Positions 31,843 to 38,923 are shown, counted from the first letter of the stretch. The stretch: 39,207 nt of DNA from Candidatus Moraniibacteriota bacterium (GCA_026396205.1 JAPLXF010000058.1:1-39207); one strand, 5' to 3'. Translations and numbers: made by a program. Notes: a model not told the origin generated them from the sequence alone.

Positions 31843-32313
31843 TTAAAATTTTTCTTTAGATTTGAGATTCTGGATTATTAATAAAAATATTCCTATAACA
31901 ATAAAAGAATCAGCTAAATTGAAAACCGGCCAGAATTTCAGGTCGATGAAATCAGTGATGCATCCGTAGTATAGCCTATCGATCAGGTTTGATATAGCAC
32001 CGGACAAAATTAAAATAAGGGAGTAATTAGTAATTAGTAATTTGCCTGCCTGTCCGGTAGGCAGGTAATTAGAAGTTTTTATTCCCCAATTACCAATTAC
32101 AAATTTCAAATTACTTGCTATGAGCAAGATAAAAATAATTATACTTGACCATAATATCCAAAACAAGAAAGGCGGAATATTGATTCCAAACGCAATATTT
32201 TTATTGCAAATATAAAATCCGCCAGAATGACGGATAATATATTTAGAAGCTTGGTCAGCAGCTATTAAAAGTAAAAAAAATAGTCCCAAAAATATTTTTT
32301 TATATTTAAACAT
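31843..32313 (-). CDS. lspA: Lipoprotein signal peptidase, with repeat-derived loop insertion
   Basis: LspA removes signal peptides from prolipoproteins in the cytoplasmic membrane. The 156-residue protein has four predicted spans, DQASK at 20-24, SNLIDRL (108-114), the catalytic Asp positions TDFID (D121) and FNLADS (D135). The loop between spans 2 and 3 (about 70-98) is longer than usual and contains NYLPTGQAGKLL, coded by a family C palindrome with AT-rich heptamers on both sides. This loop is cytoplasmic in LspA, so the insertion is probably tolerated. Confidence 0.92.
   Translation of the reverse strand: MFKYKKIFLGLFFLLLIAADQASKYIIRHSGGFYICNKNIAFGINIPPFLFWILWSSIIIFILLIASNLKFVIGNWGIKTSNYLPTGQAGKLLITNYSLILILSGAISNLIDRLYYGCITDFIDLKFWPVFNLADSFIVIGIFLLIIQNLKSKEKF
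32015..32116. repeat. Palindrome family C, copy 2, within heptamers inside lspA
   Basis: TAATTAG, TAATTAG, TAATTTG lead to CCTGCCTgtCCGGtaGGCAGG (32045-32065), then TAATTAG, a short spacer, CAATTAC, CAATTAC, AAATTTC and AAATTAC. All of it is inside lspA and in frame. Confidence 0.8.
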
Positions 32314-32346
32314 TCGTATATTCGTAAATGATTGGTATTTCGTAGC

Positions 32347-32697
32347 CTACTGACATTTGATGCAAGTTTTGGCTGAAGGATTTATTTTTAATCTTTCAAG
32401 GTCTATTTCATGGTGGCAGTTTTCGCAAATACCATAAGTGCCTTTCTCAATTCTTTTCAAAGCGGCGATTATATCCTGCAGCTTTTTTTCCAGCGCGACT
32501 TCCACGGAAAGATTGTCGGAATATTGTTCCATCTCGGTGGCGTTATCTTCTTTGGCGCTGCCCAAATCTTCAAAAGTGGTTTGGTAGTCGCCCTTTTTAA
32601 TATCAATCGGCCGGGCTATCTTGGAAAGGCTTTTTTCCAAATTTTCCTTCTCTTTTAATAGCGCTTCCTTAAATGTTTCCAGCTGTTTTTTATCCAT
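32347..32697 (-). CDS. DksA/TraR-family zinc-finger protein
   Basis: The 116-residue protein has an N-terminal coiled coil (about 3-28 and 60-86) and a C4 zinc finger (C91, C94, C112, C115) with GTYGICENCHHEI, the TraR/DksA signature. DksA-like proteins bind RNA polymerase in the secondary channel and change promoter responses, often with ppGpp. This member has a longer acidic middle (43-60, EDLGSAKEDNATEMEQ) than E. coli TraR. It is 33 nt from lspA. The DksA-type tip (paired Asp in the coiled-coil loop) is not clearly present, so regulation may differ. Confidence 0.88.
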   Translation of the reverse strand: MDKKQLETFKEALLKEKENLEKSLSKIARPIDIKKGDYQTTFEDLGSAKEDNATEMEQYSDNLSVEVALEKKLQDIIAALKRIEKGTYGICENCHHEIDLERLKINPSAKTCIKCQ

Positions 32698-32759
32698 ATT
32701 GGTGTTGCAGGTTAGTTGATTAACATTAAACTTATTGTATCAAAGAATTAATACAAAGT

Positions 32760-33143
32760 CTATAAAAAGATATTCCGAATGTGCTTTATTTTAGCCATTT
32801 TTTTGTTATTGTCAAGCCAAACGGAAATGGCATCAAAGCGATAGCTGGCGTCCAGCAGGCGGTTTTGGTAGAGATATTGGTTGGCAATTTTGGAAAGCTT
32901 GTGCAATTTGGCGCGAGTTATGTTTTCTTCCGGCAAAGTGTTTTGGTAAGTGGAAAAATTTCGGGTTTTCACTTCGACAAAAACAAACTCGTTTTTATCT
33001 TGGGCGATAATATCAATTTCTCCCAATCTTCTCCCGAAACGGTTTTTATAATTCATCTCGATAATTTTCAAACCGTTGCGCTTTAAAAAATCAGCGGCCA
33101 CTTCTTCGCCAAGTTGGCCAACGGTGCTTTTTAAATTCGGCAT
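32760..33143 (-). CDS. UPF0102/YraN-family endonuclease-like protein
   Basis: The 127-residue protein matches the UPF0102 family: GQLGEEVAADFLKRNGLKIIEMNYKNR at the start, then GEIDIIAQDKNEFVFVEVKTR, where E, D and the EVK triad form the PD-(D/E)XK-like site of the restriction endonuclease fold. The cellular job is unsettled; members are found in nearly all bacteria, often near rplS, rnhB or comM-like genes. It lies with comM, lspA and a DksA-like gene here. Confidence 0.9.
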   Translation of the reverse strand: MPNLKSTVGQLGEEVAADFLKRNGLKIIEMNYKNRFGRRLGEIDIIAQDKNEFVFVEVKTRNFSTYQNTLPEENITRAKLHKLSKIANQYLYQNRLLDASYRFDAISVWLDNNKKMAKIKHIRNIFL

Positions 33144-33148
33144 AATCT

Positions 33149-33245
33149 TTACTAATTACTAATCATTACTAATATACTAATTTATAATATTAGTAATTCG
33201 TATATTCGTAAAGATTCGCCTGCCTGCCGGCAGGTAGGTAATTCG
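33149..33245. repeat. Palindrome family C, copy 3, within AT-rich units
   Basis: TTACTAA-type units (33149-33180) and ATTCGTA units (33195-33215) precede CCTGCCTGCCGGCAGGtAGG (33219-33238, one wobble mismatch), followed by TAATTCGTAG. CATTCGTATATTCGTAAA at 32312-32329 is closely related. This is the left part of the 750-nt region with no protein gene. Confidence 0.8.
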
Positions 33246-33254
33246 TAGAGGAAA

Positions 33255-33278
33255 CAAAAAACACCCTCAAGCGGTGTA
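33255..33278 (-). terminator. Rho-independent terminator of the candidate RNA
   Basis: On the minus strand ACACC and GGTGT form a hairpin around GCTTGAG and are followed by TTTTTTG, a U-run. The stem is short (5 pairs) but the layout is standard. Confidence 0.65.
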
Positions 33279-33708
33279 AAATTTTTTTAGAAGTAGGCCG
33301 CACGAATAGCCAATTAAGAAAAAATATAGCCTAGTGCGGGCCCACTTCTTAGAACATATGTCAATATTTTATATATATTATTTTCGTCCGGGTGAGAGAC
33401 AAATTTAATAATTTTTATAAAATATGATTTTACGTATGTCCGTAACATTCTTCTGACTTGAATGTTTTTCTCCAACCATTCTCTGGTTTTAAACCTTTTA
33501 GTTAAAGAGCTAGCTTTTTATATTTTTTTTGTTTTTATAAAAAGATTTTGTTTTTGTTTTTAGGGTCCATATTAGTCAGAAATAATATGGCGATTATTAG
33601 ATGTTACTAATAATGCTTGAACAGCAGGAGAGTTTTCAATCGCAAATAGGGGGAAATTGCGATTGAAAACTCCTACGCCGTTCCTGAATATTTTCTTTTC
33701 AATTTACT
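33255..33708 (-). ncRNA. Candidate structured RNA of about 450 nt, family unknown
   Basis: A strong promoter and a terminator frame this segment, and no protein-coding frame of conserved type is inside. On the minus strand it would begin near 33708 and fold into several hairpins: a long arm at 33619-33683 (GAAC...GTTC outside, then a run of 15 or more pairs up to TTGCGATT), ATTATTA/TAATAAT (33593-33614), CCATATTA/TAATATGG (33567-33590), AACATTC/GAATGTT (33444-33466), and AGAAGT...CCGCAC / GTGCGG...ACTTCT (33289-33349). Motifs of rnpB, tmRNA, SRP RNA and 6S RNA were looked for and not found. An RNA-gene reading is favoured; function is unknown. Confidence 0.6.
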
Positions 33709-33714
33709 GATTCT

Positions 33715-33743
33715 ATTATAGCAAAAAAATAGGCTAAAGTCAA
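33715..33743 (-). promoter_or_regulatory. Strong promoter of the candidate RNA
   Basis: TTGACT (33738-33743) and a perfect TATAAT (33715-33720) are 17 nt apart on the minus strand, among the best sigma70-type promoters in the window. Transcription would start near 33708. The next 150 nt upstream (33744-33893) hold no gene; only a DnaA box was seen there. Confidence 0.8.
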
Positions 33744-33882
33744 TCAAAAAAACGAAAATGGCTTTAATAAAGCTTATCTGGTTTTTTAAATTAGCAACCC
33801 TCTATTTCATAATTTCCCCTGATTTGAAAAGTGAGTTACTTTTTCAGCTTAAAATGGAACAAAATTGTTTTTTTAAAACAAG

Positions 33883-33891
33883 TTATCCACA
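33883..33891 (+). promoter_or_regulatory. DnaA box
   Basis: TTATCCACA is a perfect 9-nt DnaA box, 2 nt past the stop of the 403-residue gene and upstream of the candidate RNA promoter. Role unknown. Confidence 0.45.
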
Positions 33892-33893
33892 GT

Positions 33894-35105
33894 TTATTGG
33901 ATGCTGATGGCGCTTTCCGGCTGAACTCCCGTTCCGGTTGCGGCATTGCCTGTGGTTCCGACTCCCATATTGGAACTTTCGTTTGTAACGGCCGGTGTTG
34001 CCGCGGTATGGCTGGCGACATAATCATAAATCGATAGCAGTGTCTGCAGGGTGGTTCCCAGATACAGTTTTTTCTGGCTAATTCCGTAATCAATGGAAAG
34101 CTGGTATTTGTTGATGATATTGAAAAATCTGGTTGGCATTCCCCGGTAGGAATTATCAGCGAAAACTATCGGTTTTTCAGCCAGCGAATATTCCGAAGTG
34201 GGAAAGATCGGAGAAAAATCTTTAGGCAGATTGATTTCTTCGGCGGCCAGATCGATTTTAAGTTTAACTTCATCTTTGGCATCAACAGCTATGCCTACAG
34301 CCGGAGAAGTTCCGTCATTGAAAATAAAAAAGCTGAAACTGGCGGACAGATTGGAAAGAATATTTTCCGGCAAAGCAATGCCGAAAATGTTGGCAAAAGC
34401 CTGGAACTCAATCGGATTGTTGCTGGAATCCACGACAGAAAATTCTATAGGCGTGGCTATTTTGGATTCTATCACCTCGCTTATTTTTTTTCTTAAAGTT
34501 TCCTTGGCAGTTGATATTTCAACATCCAGAACCAGATAGTTGGGTTTATCGGTTTCAAATTTGGGCAGCGGTTTGACAACGGGCGGAGCAACCGGTGGCG
34601 GAGTTACTGTTTCTTGGGATTTGGTCATCCAGAAATAATAGCCTCCGCCGGCAATCATAACTATAATCAAAGCAATTCCGGCTATAATAAAGGACTTTCC
34701 TAGGCTTATTTTCTCAATTTTTTCTTCCGGTAGGCCCTTAAAAATCTGCCCGGACGGGCTTCCCGGCTGAAAAGGATTTATCACCTGCGGACCGGTCTTG
34801 GAGATATTTGGTTGAGGAGAAGCAGTTTGGGGTTCGCTGAATATTTTTTGCTGGGGAGTAAATTTGAAAAAGGGGTTGTTTTTAATATTTTCATTCCCTC
34901 CGCCATTAAAAACAGCTGCCGACGGCTTTACTTGAACCGGAGCCGGCTTAGCCTCTTCTTGAGGTTTTACTTTTCCGGAGATTTCGTCCAAATCCCTTTG
35001 CATAGTATGAATGGGGATATTTTCTATTTCCGATTGGATATTGGCTGTTGGCTTTTGATTGGCACTGGAAGAAACCCCACTTGTTTTATTTCCAAAATTA
35101 AACAT
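33894..35105 (-). CDS. Single-span membrane protein with long cytoplasmic lead (unknown)
   Basis: No family was recognised. The 403-residue protein has a disordered, Pro/Gln/Lys-rich cytoplasmic N-terminus (1-140), one membrane helix (about 143-163: FIIAGIALIIVMIAGGGYYFW), a Pro/Val-rich linker (170-187), and an outside domain of mixed helices and strands (about 190-370), ending in a Gly/Thr/Ala-rich tail (MGVGTTGNAATGTG). The tail resembles that of the TSP3-repeat protein. It is transcribed after pnp on the same strand but probably has its own promoter (35172-35200). Confidence 0.75.
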   Translation of the reverse strand: MFNFGNKTSGVSSSANQKPTANIQSEIENIPIHTMQRDLDEISGKVKPQEEAKPAPVQVKPSAAVFNGGGNENIKNNPFFKFTPQQKIFSEPQTASPQPNISKTGPQVINPFQPGSPSGQIFKGLPEEKIEKISLGKSFIIAGIALIIVMIAGGGYYFWMTKSQETVTPPPVAPPVVKPLPKFETDKPNYLVLDVEISTAKETLRKKISEVIESKIATPIEFSVVDSSNNPIEFQAFANIFGIALPENILSNLSASFSFFIFNDGTSPAVGIAVDAKDEVKLKIDLAAEEINLPKDFSPIFPTSEYSLAEKPIVFADNSYRGMPTRFFNIINKYQLSIDYGISQKKLYLGTTLQTLLSIYDYVASHTAATPAVTNESSNMGVGTTGNAATGTGVQPESAISIQ

Positions 35106-35148
35106 TTTTTTTGGGCGCAGAATAAATCTGCAAAAATAAAAATAAATT

Positions 35149-35171
35149 AGAGACAGTGGTTAACTGTCTCT
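35149..35171 (-). terminator. Hairpin AGAGACAGT / ACTGTCTCT
   Basis: A perfect 9-bp stem with a 5-nt loop, followed on the minus strand by an AT-rich, T-dominated run. It lies between pnp and the membrane-protein gene. It could end pnp transcription, or, if the promoter at 35172-35200 is active, form a 5'-end hairpin on the membrane-protein mRNA. Confidence 0.6.
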
Positions 35172-35200
35172 ATTTTACAACAAAATGTTTTTATCGTCCA
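35172..35200 (-). promoter_or_regulatory. Possible promoter of the membrane-protein gene
   Basis: TAAAAT (35172-35177) lies 17 nt from TGGACG (35195-35200) on the minus strand. The -10 is good, the -35 matches four of six. The predicted start would put the hairpin at 35149-35171 at the very 5' end of the transcript. Confidence 0.45.
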
Positions 35201-35282
35201 TGCCCCCACACCAATTTATGCTAATAACCAATTGAGGTTATTTTTGGCGTGGGGATATATTTTTTGAAATTGGTGTGGGGCA
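35201..35282. repeat. Inverted repeat enclosing a small hairpin
   Basis: TGCCCCCACACCAATTT (35201-35217) and AAATTGGTGTGGGGCA (35267-35282) are inverted copies with one extra C in the first. Inside, AATAACC / GGTTATT (35223-35242) form a second hairpin. The 82-nt unit lies directly downstream of the pnp stop and looks like a small palindromic element. Confidence 0.7.
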
Positions 35283-35291
35283 AGCCCAAAA

Positions 35292-37409
35292 TTATTTTAC
35301 GGCGGTTTTCATAGAAAGATTTATTCGGCCTTGGGAGTCAATTTCCCTGACTTTGACCGGAACCACATCGCCGACTTTTAAAACATCTTCTACGCGTTCA
35401 ACCCGGTGGTTGGCCATTTCGGAAATATGGATCAAACCTTCTTGACCAGGTAGAATTTCCGCAAAAGCGCCAAAAGTCATCAAACGGGTAACTTTAGCAT
35501 TGAATATTTCTCCGGCTTTGACTTCATGTGTCAGATTGTCAATCCATTTTTGGGCTTTTTTGGCCGATTCTTCATTGGGCGAAGTGATAAAAACGGAGCC
35601 GTCGTCTTCAATATCGATCTGGACGCCGGTTTCATCGATAATTTCATTGATAATCTTACCGCCGCTGCCGATAACATTCCTGATTTTATCCGGATGGATC
35701 TTCATAATGATGATTCTGGGCGCGTATTGGGACATTTCGGTTCTCGGGGCGGGAATGGCGGCTTTAATTTTTTCAATAATTTCCAGACGGTTTTTATGAG
35801 ATTGTTCCAAAACGGCTTTCAGCATTTCCAAAGTTACGCCGTCCACTTTCACATCCATTTGCAGCGCTGTTATACCATTTTCGCTGCCAGCCGCTTTAAA
35901 ATCCATATCGCCGTAATGATCTTCTAATCCCTGAATATCCGTAAGGACTTTAAATTTCTGTTCTTTGTTCTCTATTCCAGGTTGATTGATTATGATTCCC
36001 ATAGCGATTCCGGAAACCGGCCTTTTAATTGGTACTCCGGCGTCCATTAACGAAAGAGTGGAACCGCAAGTAGAAGCCATGGAAGATGAACCATTGGAGG
36101 AAAGAATTTCAGAAACTAATAAAATAGTGTAGGGAAATTCATCTTTGGATGGCAAAACCGGCACCAAGGCTTTTTCAGCCAAGGCGCCGTGGCCGATTTC
36201 GCGCCGGCCCGGCCCGCGCATCGGTTTGATTTCACCCACCGAAAACGGCGGGAAATTATAATGATGAATATATCTTTTTTTGATATCAACTTCCATCGTA
36301 TCGATAATCTGTTCGTCGCCGGGAGAGCCCAAGGTGGTAATAGTCAGCGCTTGAGTTTCACCGCGGGTAAAAAGAGCGGAGCCGTGAGTTCTGGGCAAAA
36401 GTCCGGTCCGACATTCAATTTGCCTGATTTCGTCCAGTTTTCGGCCATCGGGACGCTGCTCTTTTTCCAGAATATTTTTATGCACGATTTCGTCGGAAAC
36501 TTCTTCAAAAATTTGTTCCGCCACTTCTTTGATTTTTTCCGCTTCGCTAGCGTAATTTTCCAAAATAAAAGCCTCAACCTTTTCTTTGATAGCGGCAGTT
36601 TTAGCTTCAATGACCAACTTATCTTTGTCGTAAAGCGCTTCAGCAATGCCTTCTTTCAAGAAAATTTCCTTTATCTTGGCCTCAATTTCCGGGTCAGCCG
36701 CCAGTAAAGCCGGCTCGGCCTTTTCTTTACCGACTTCTTTTTGGATATCAGCGATAAAGCTGGCAATTTTTTTAATGGCTTCAAAACCGAAAGCAAAAGC
36801 CTCTAGCATTTCGGCTTCGGACACTTCATTGGCGCCGGCTTCCAGCATATTTATGTTGTCTTCTGTTCCGGAAATAGTCAGATCCAATCGGCTGTCGGCA
36901 ATATCGCCGTTGACCGGATTTAAAATAAATTCTTCTTTGACTTTTCCAACTTTAACCGCGGCTACCGGCCCGTTCCATGGAATATTGGAAATGGAAAGCG
37001 CGGCGGAAGCGGCGATAACCGCCAAGGTTGAAGGATCGTTTTCTCCATCATAAGAAAGAACGGTAGTAACTACCTGAACATCATTCCGCATGCGGCCGTT
37101 AAAAAGCGGGCGGATGGTCCGGTCTACGATTCGTCCGGAAAGAATGGCGTCATCCGACGGGCGGCCATCTCTTTTGATAAATTTGGAGCCTTTGATTTTG
37201 CCGGCAGCGTAGTATCTTTCTTCAAAGTCCACCATTAACGGGAAATAACCGCTGATTCGGGAAGCGGATTGGCTCATGACGGCGGCGGCTAAAACCACCG
37301 TATCACCGTAGCGGGCGGTTACAGAACCATTGGCCTGTCCGGCCAAAAGTCCGGTCTCAATTTCCAAAACCCTTCCTCCGATCTGGAGAGACCATTTTTT
37401 TTGTTCCAT
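35292..37409 (-). CDS. pnp: Polyribonucleotide nucleotidyltransferase (PNPase)
   Basis: PNPase degrades RNA 3' to 5' with phosphate. The 705-residue protein has the full order: first RNase PH domain (VTARYGDTVVLAAAV; GYFPLMVDFEERYYAAGK), helical linker, second RNase PH domain (RTHGSALFTRGETQALTI; then SNGSSSMASTCGSTLSLMDAGVP), KH domain with the GxxG loop (IGSGGKIINEI) and a C-terminal S1 domain (GEIFNAKVTRLMTFGAFAEILPGQEGLIHISE). Length is standard. The upstream leader holds two hairpins, and a good promoter lies at 37534-37562. Confidence 0.97.
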   Translation of the reverse strand: MEQKKWSLQIGGRVLEIETGLLAGQANGSVTARYGDTVVLAAAVMSQSASRISGYFPLMVDFEERYYAAGKIKGSKFIKRDGRPSDDAILSGRIVDRTIRPLFNGRMRNDVQVVTTVLSYDGENDPSTLAVIAASAALSISNIPWNGPVAAVKVGKVKEEFILNPVNGDIADSRLDLTISGTEDNINMLEAGANEVSEAEMLEAFAFGFEAIKKIASFIADIQKEVGKEKAEPALLAADPEIEAKIKEIFLKEGIAEALYDKDKLVIEAKTAAIKEKVEAFILENYASEAEKIKEVAEQIFEEVSDEIVHKNILEKEQRPDGRKLDEIRQIECRTGLLPRTHGSALFTRGETQALTITTLGSPGDEQIIDTMEVDIKKRYIHHYNFPPFSVGEIKPMRGPGRREIGHGALAEKALVPVLPSKDEFPYTILLVSEILSSNGSSSMASTCGSTLSLMDAGVPIKRPVSGIAMGIIINQPGIENKEQKFKVLTDIQGLEDHYGDMDFKAAGSENGITALQMDVKVDGVTLEMLKAVLEQSHKNRLEIIEKIKAAIPAPRTEMSQYAPRIIIMKIHPDKIRNVIGSGGKIINEIIDETGVQIDIEDDGSVFITSPNEESAKKAQKWIDNLTHEVKAGEIFNAKVTRLMTFGAFAEILPGQEGLIHISEMANHRVERVEDVLKVGDVVPVKVREIDSQGRINLSMKTAVK

Positions 37410-37412
37410 AAG

Positions 37413-37483
37413 AACGTATTAGCCTTGCGCTAATGACGTTACAAACACGATAATAAGCTCAATTTTTGAGTTCATTATTGTGT
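37413..37483 (-). promoter_or_regulatory. Two hairpins in the pnp 5' leader
   Basis: One hairpin (37413-37440, AACGT..TTAGC / GCTAA..ACGTT) ends a few nt before the pnp start; the second (37445-37483, ACAC..ATAAT..GCTCAA / TTGAG..ATTAT..GTGT) lies just upstream. In E. coli a long pnp-leader stem is cut by RNase III and then attacked by PNPase to control its own mRNA. A similar loop is inferred, not shown. Confidence 0.55.
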
Positions 37484-37533
37484 CTCCGACGCACTAACAA
37501 AGGCTTTATTTATTGAATTATTAAACTGGATTG

Positions 37534-37562
37534 ATTTTAGCTTATTTAATAAAATTTGTCAA
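37534..37562 (-). promoter_or_regulatory. pnp promoter
   Basis: A perfect -35 TTGACA (37557-37562) and a -10 TAAAAT (37534-37539) are 17 nt apart on the minus strand. It follows the terminator of the small gene upstream and would start a transcript of about 120 nt of leader before pnp. Confidence 0.8.
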
Positions 37563-37567
37563 TAAAA

Positions 37568-37597
37568 AAGGCAGCGCTTATTATTAGTCGCTGCCTT
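37568..37597 (-). terminator. Rho-independent terminator after the small Cys protein
   Basis: GGCAGCG / CGCTGCC pair around a 12-nt AT-rich loop and are followed by TTTTTTATTG on the minus strand. It ends the fabH-small-gene unit and overlaps the pnp promoter region. A T-run is also present on the other strand, so it could work both ways. Confidence 0.85.
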
Positions 37598-37616
37598 ATT
37601 CGTTTTTTTATTGGAC

Positions 37617-37784
37617 TTATGTGACAGTCCATTTTATTTCTTTGGCGGTTCCGCCGTAATTGCATAAAATAGCCGTGGTTTGTTCGGCAATGCCGCCGTG
37701 AAAGGGACATTTCATGTAATCTCCTACCGGAAGTAATTTATCTTCCTTTTTTTCATTGAGCAATTTTGGACACTCAACGGGCAT
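37617..37784 (-). CDS. Small Cys-containing protein, 55 residues (unknown)
   Basis: The gene was found by reading the spacer between pnp and fabH. It encodes MPVECPKLLNEKKEDKLLPV at the start, then MKCPFHGG near residue 24 and a Cys at 41; three Cys and one His could bind metal, but no known zinc or rubredoxin pattern (two CxxC pairs) is complete. AAGGAG at 37792-37797 is 7 nt before the ATG, the strongest support that it is translated. It follows fabH by 66 nt and precedes a clear terminator. Function unknown. Confidence 0.75.
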   Translation of the reverse strand: MPVECPKLLNEKKEDKLLPVGDYMKCPFHGGIAEQTTAILCNYGGTAKEIKWTVT

Positions 37785-37850
37785 GTTCCTTCTCCTTTGA
37801 AATGATTGTGAAATAAGAATAGCATCTACATTTTAGTTTGTTGCAGGAGT

Positions 37851-38798
37851 TTACCACCGTACTATTGCCGCGCCCCATGTCAGGCCTGCGCCGAAAGCGG
37901 TAAAAAGTAAAACATCATTCGGGCTTATGCGATCCTTCTCGTAGGCTTCTCGAAGGGCTATGGGTATTGTCGCGGATGACATATTTCCATATTTTTCTAT
38001 ATTTATGAAAATATTTTTAATGGGAATTTCCATCTTTTCAGCCACCATCAGAATGATTCTTTTGTTGGCTTGATGGGGAATGACCAGCTTGATATCGTCC
38101 TTTTTCAGCCTGGCCATTTTCAGAACAGTTTCGGAAGCTTGAACCATTCCTCTTATGGCCGGCTCATAAATCCTGTTTCCATACATCCTAAGCAGTTCTT
38201 CTCCATTGGGCATCTTTTGACAAAAAAGAAGACTGCCCTTTTTGCCATCGGAAAAAAGTTTGGTGGCGATTATTCCCCTGCCTTTTTCTTCGGTAGCTTC
38301 TAAAACAACAGCGCCAGCTCCATCTCCAAAAAGAATGCAAGTTGACCTGTCGGTATAATCTGTTATATCTGACAATTTTTCTGCGCCGACAAGCAGAATT
38401 TTTTTGTAGATGCCACTGCGGATATAAGCAGCTGCCATTTCAAGCCCTTGGATAAAACCGGTGCAGCCGGAATTAATATCGACAGCTGAAGCATTTATAG
38501 CTCCGATTTTATCTTGAATTTGGCAAGCACAGCTGGGGAAGTGATAATCTCCCCTGACTGTGGCAACGATTATATGGTCAAGCGCACTGGCTTTTAAGCC
38601 GTTGTCCTCCAAGGCTTCTTTGGCCGCTTTCGCTCCCATATCTGAGGGCGTTTCAAACCATGCAAGCCGTCTTTCCTTTATCCCCGTCATTTCAACAATC
38701 CGTTTATTCGTTGTGTCTACCATCTTTTCCAAGTCTTGATTGGTAAGAATGGTTGGCGGCAAATATTTTCCTACTCCTGTAATTCTGGCGTTTAGCAT
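37851..38798 (-). CDS. fabH: 3-oxoacyl-ACP synthase III-family (FabH-like) condensing enzyme
   Basis: FabH starts fatty acid synthesis by condensing acetyl-CoA with malonyl-ACP; related KASIII enzymes act in other pathways. The 315-residue length and motifs match: the active-site Cys in DINSGCTGF (C112), IPHQAN (H242) and EKYGNMSSATIPIAL (N272), the Cys-His-Asn triad in full. GGTG-type C-terminus reads FGAGLTWGAAIVRW, also standard. AAGGAG lies 7 nt before the ATG. No other fatty-acid gene is nearby, and most CPR lack the pathway, so it may serve another condensation or come from transfer. Confidence 0.92.
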   Translation of the reverse strand: MLNARITGVGKYLPPTILTNQDLEKMVDTTNKRIVEMTGIKERRLAWFETPSDMGAKAAKEALEDNGLKASALDHIIVATVRGDYHFPSCACQIQDKIGAINASAVDINSGCTGFIQGLEMAAAYIRSGIYKKILLVGAEKLSDITDYTDRSTCILFGDGAGAVVLEATEEKGRGIIATKLFSDGKKGSLLFCQKMPNGEELLRMYGNRIYEPAIRGMVQASETVLKMARLKKDDIKLVIPHQANKRIILMVAEKMEIPIKNIFINIEKYGNMSSATIPIALREAYEKDRISPNDVLLFTAFGAGLTWGAAIVRW

Positions 38799-38886
38799 AT
38801 AGCTCTCCTTTGTAAAAGTGCATTTATATTTTGTTCCAATTTTTGTTTATTTTGAGTTTAAGAAACCTTAGCTTAATTCGGATTTT

Positions 38887-38923
38887 TTGTCAATTTGACA
38901 AAGCCCAAACTGTGTTTTAGAAT
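38887..38923. promoter_or_regulatory. Divergent promoter region with a TTTGTCAA/TTGACAAA palindrome
   Basis: TTTGTCAATTTGACAAA (38887-38903) is a near-perfect palindrome that holds a TTGACA -35 on each strand. On the plus strand TTGACA (38895-38900) is 17 nt from TAGAAT (38918-38923), a good promoter for the gene at 38982. On the minus strand TTGACA (38888-38893) is 17 nt from a poor TAAGGT, so the fabH promoter is weak. The palindrome could be an operator. Confidence 0.6.

Noticed and set aside
33255..33708. RNase P RNA, tmRNA, SRP RNA or 6S RNA
   Set aside because: The conserved cores (GAGGAAAGTCC for rnpB, the TTCGAATCC arm for tmRNA, GGTCAGG...GGAAGGAAGCAGC for SRP) were not found, and the length does not fit 6S or SRP RNA. 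A divergent form cannot be ruled out without a model search.
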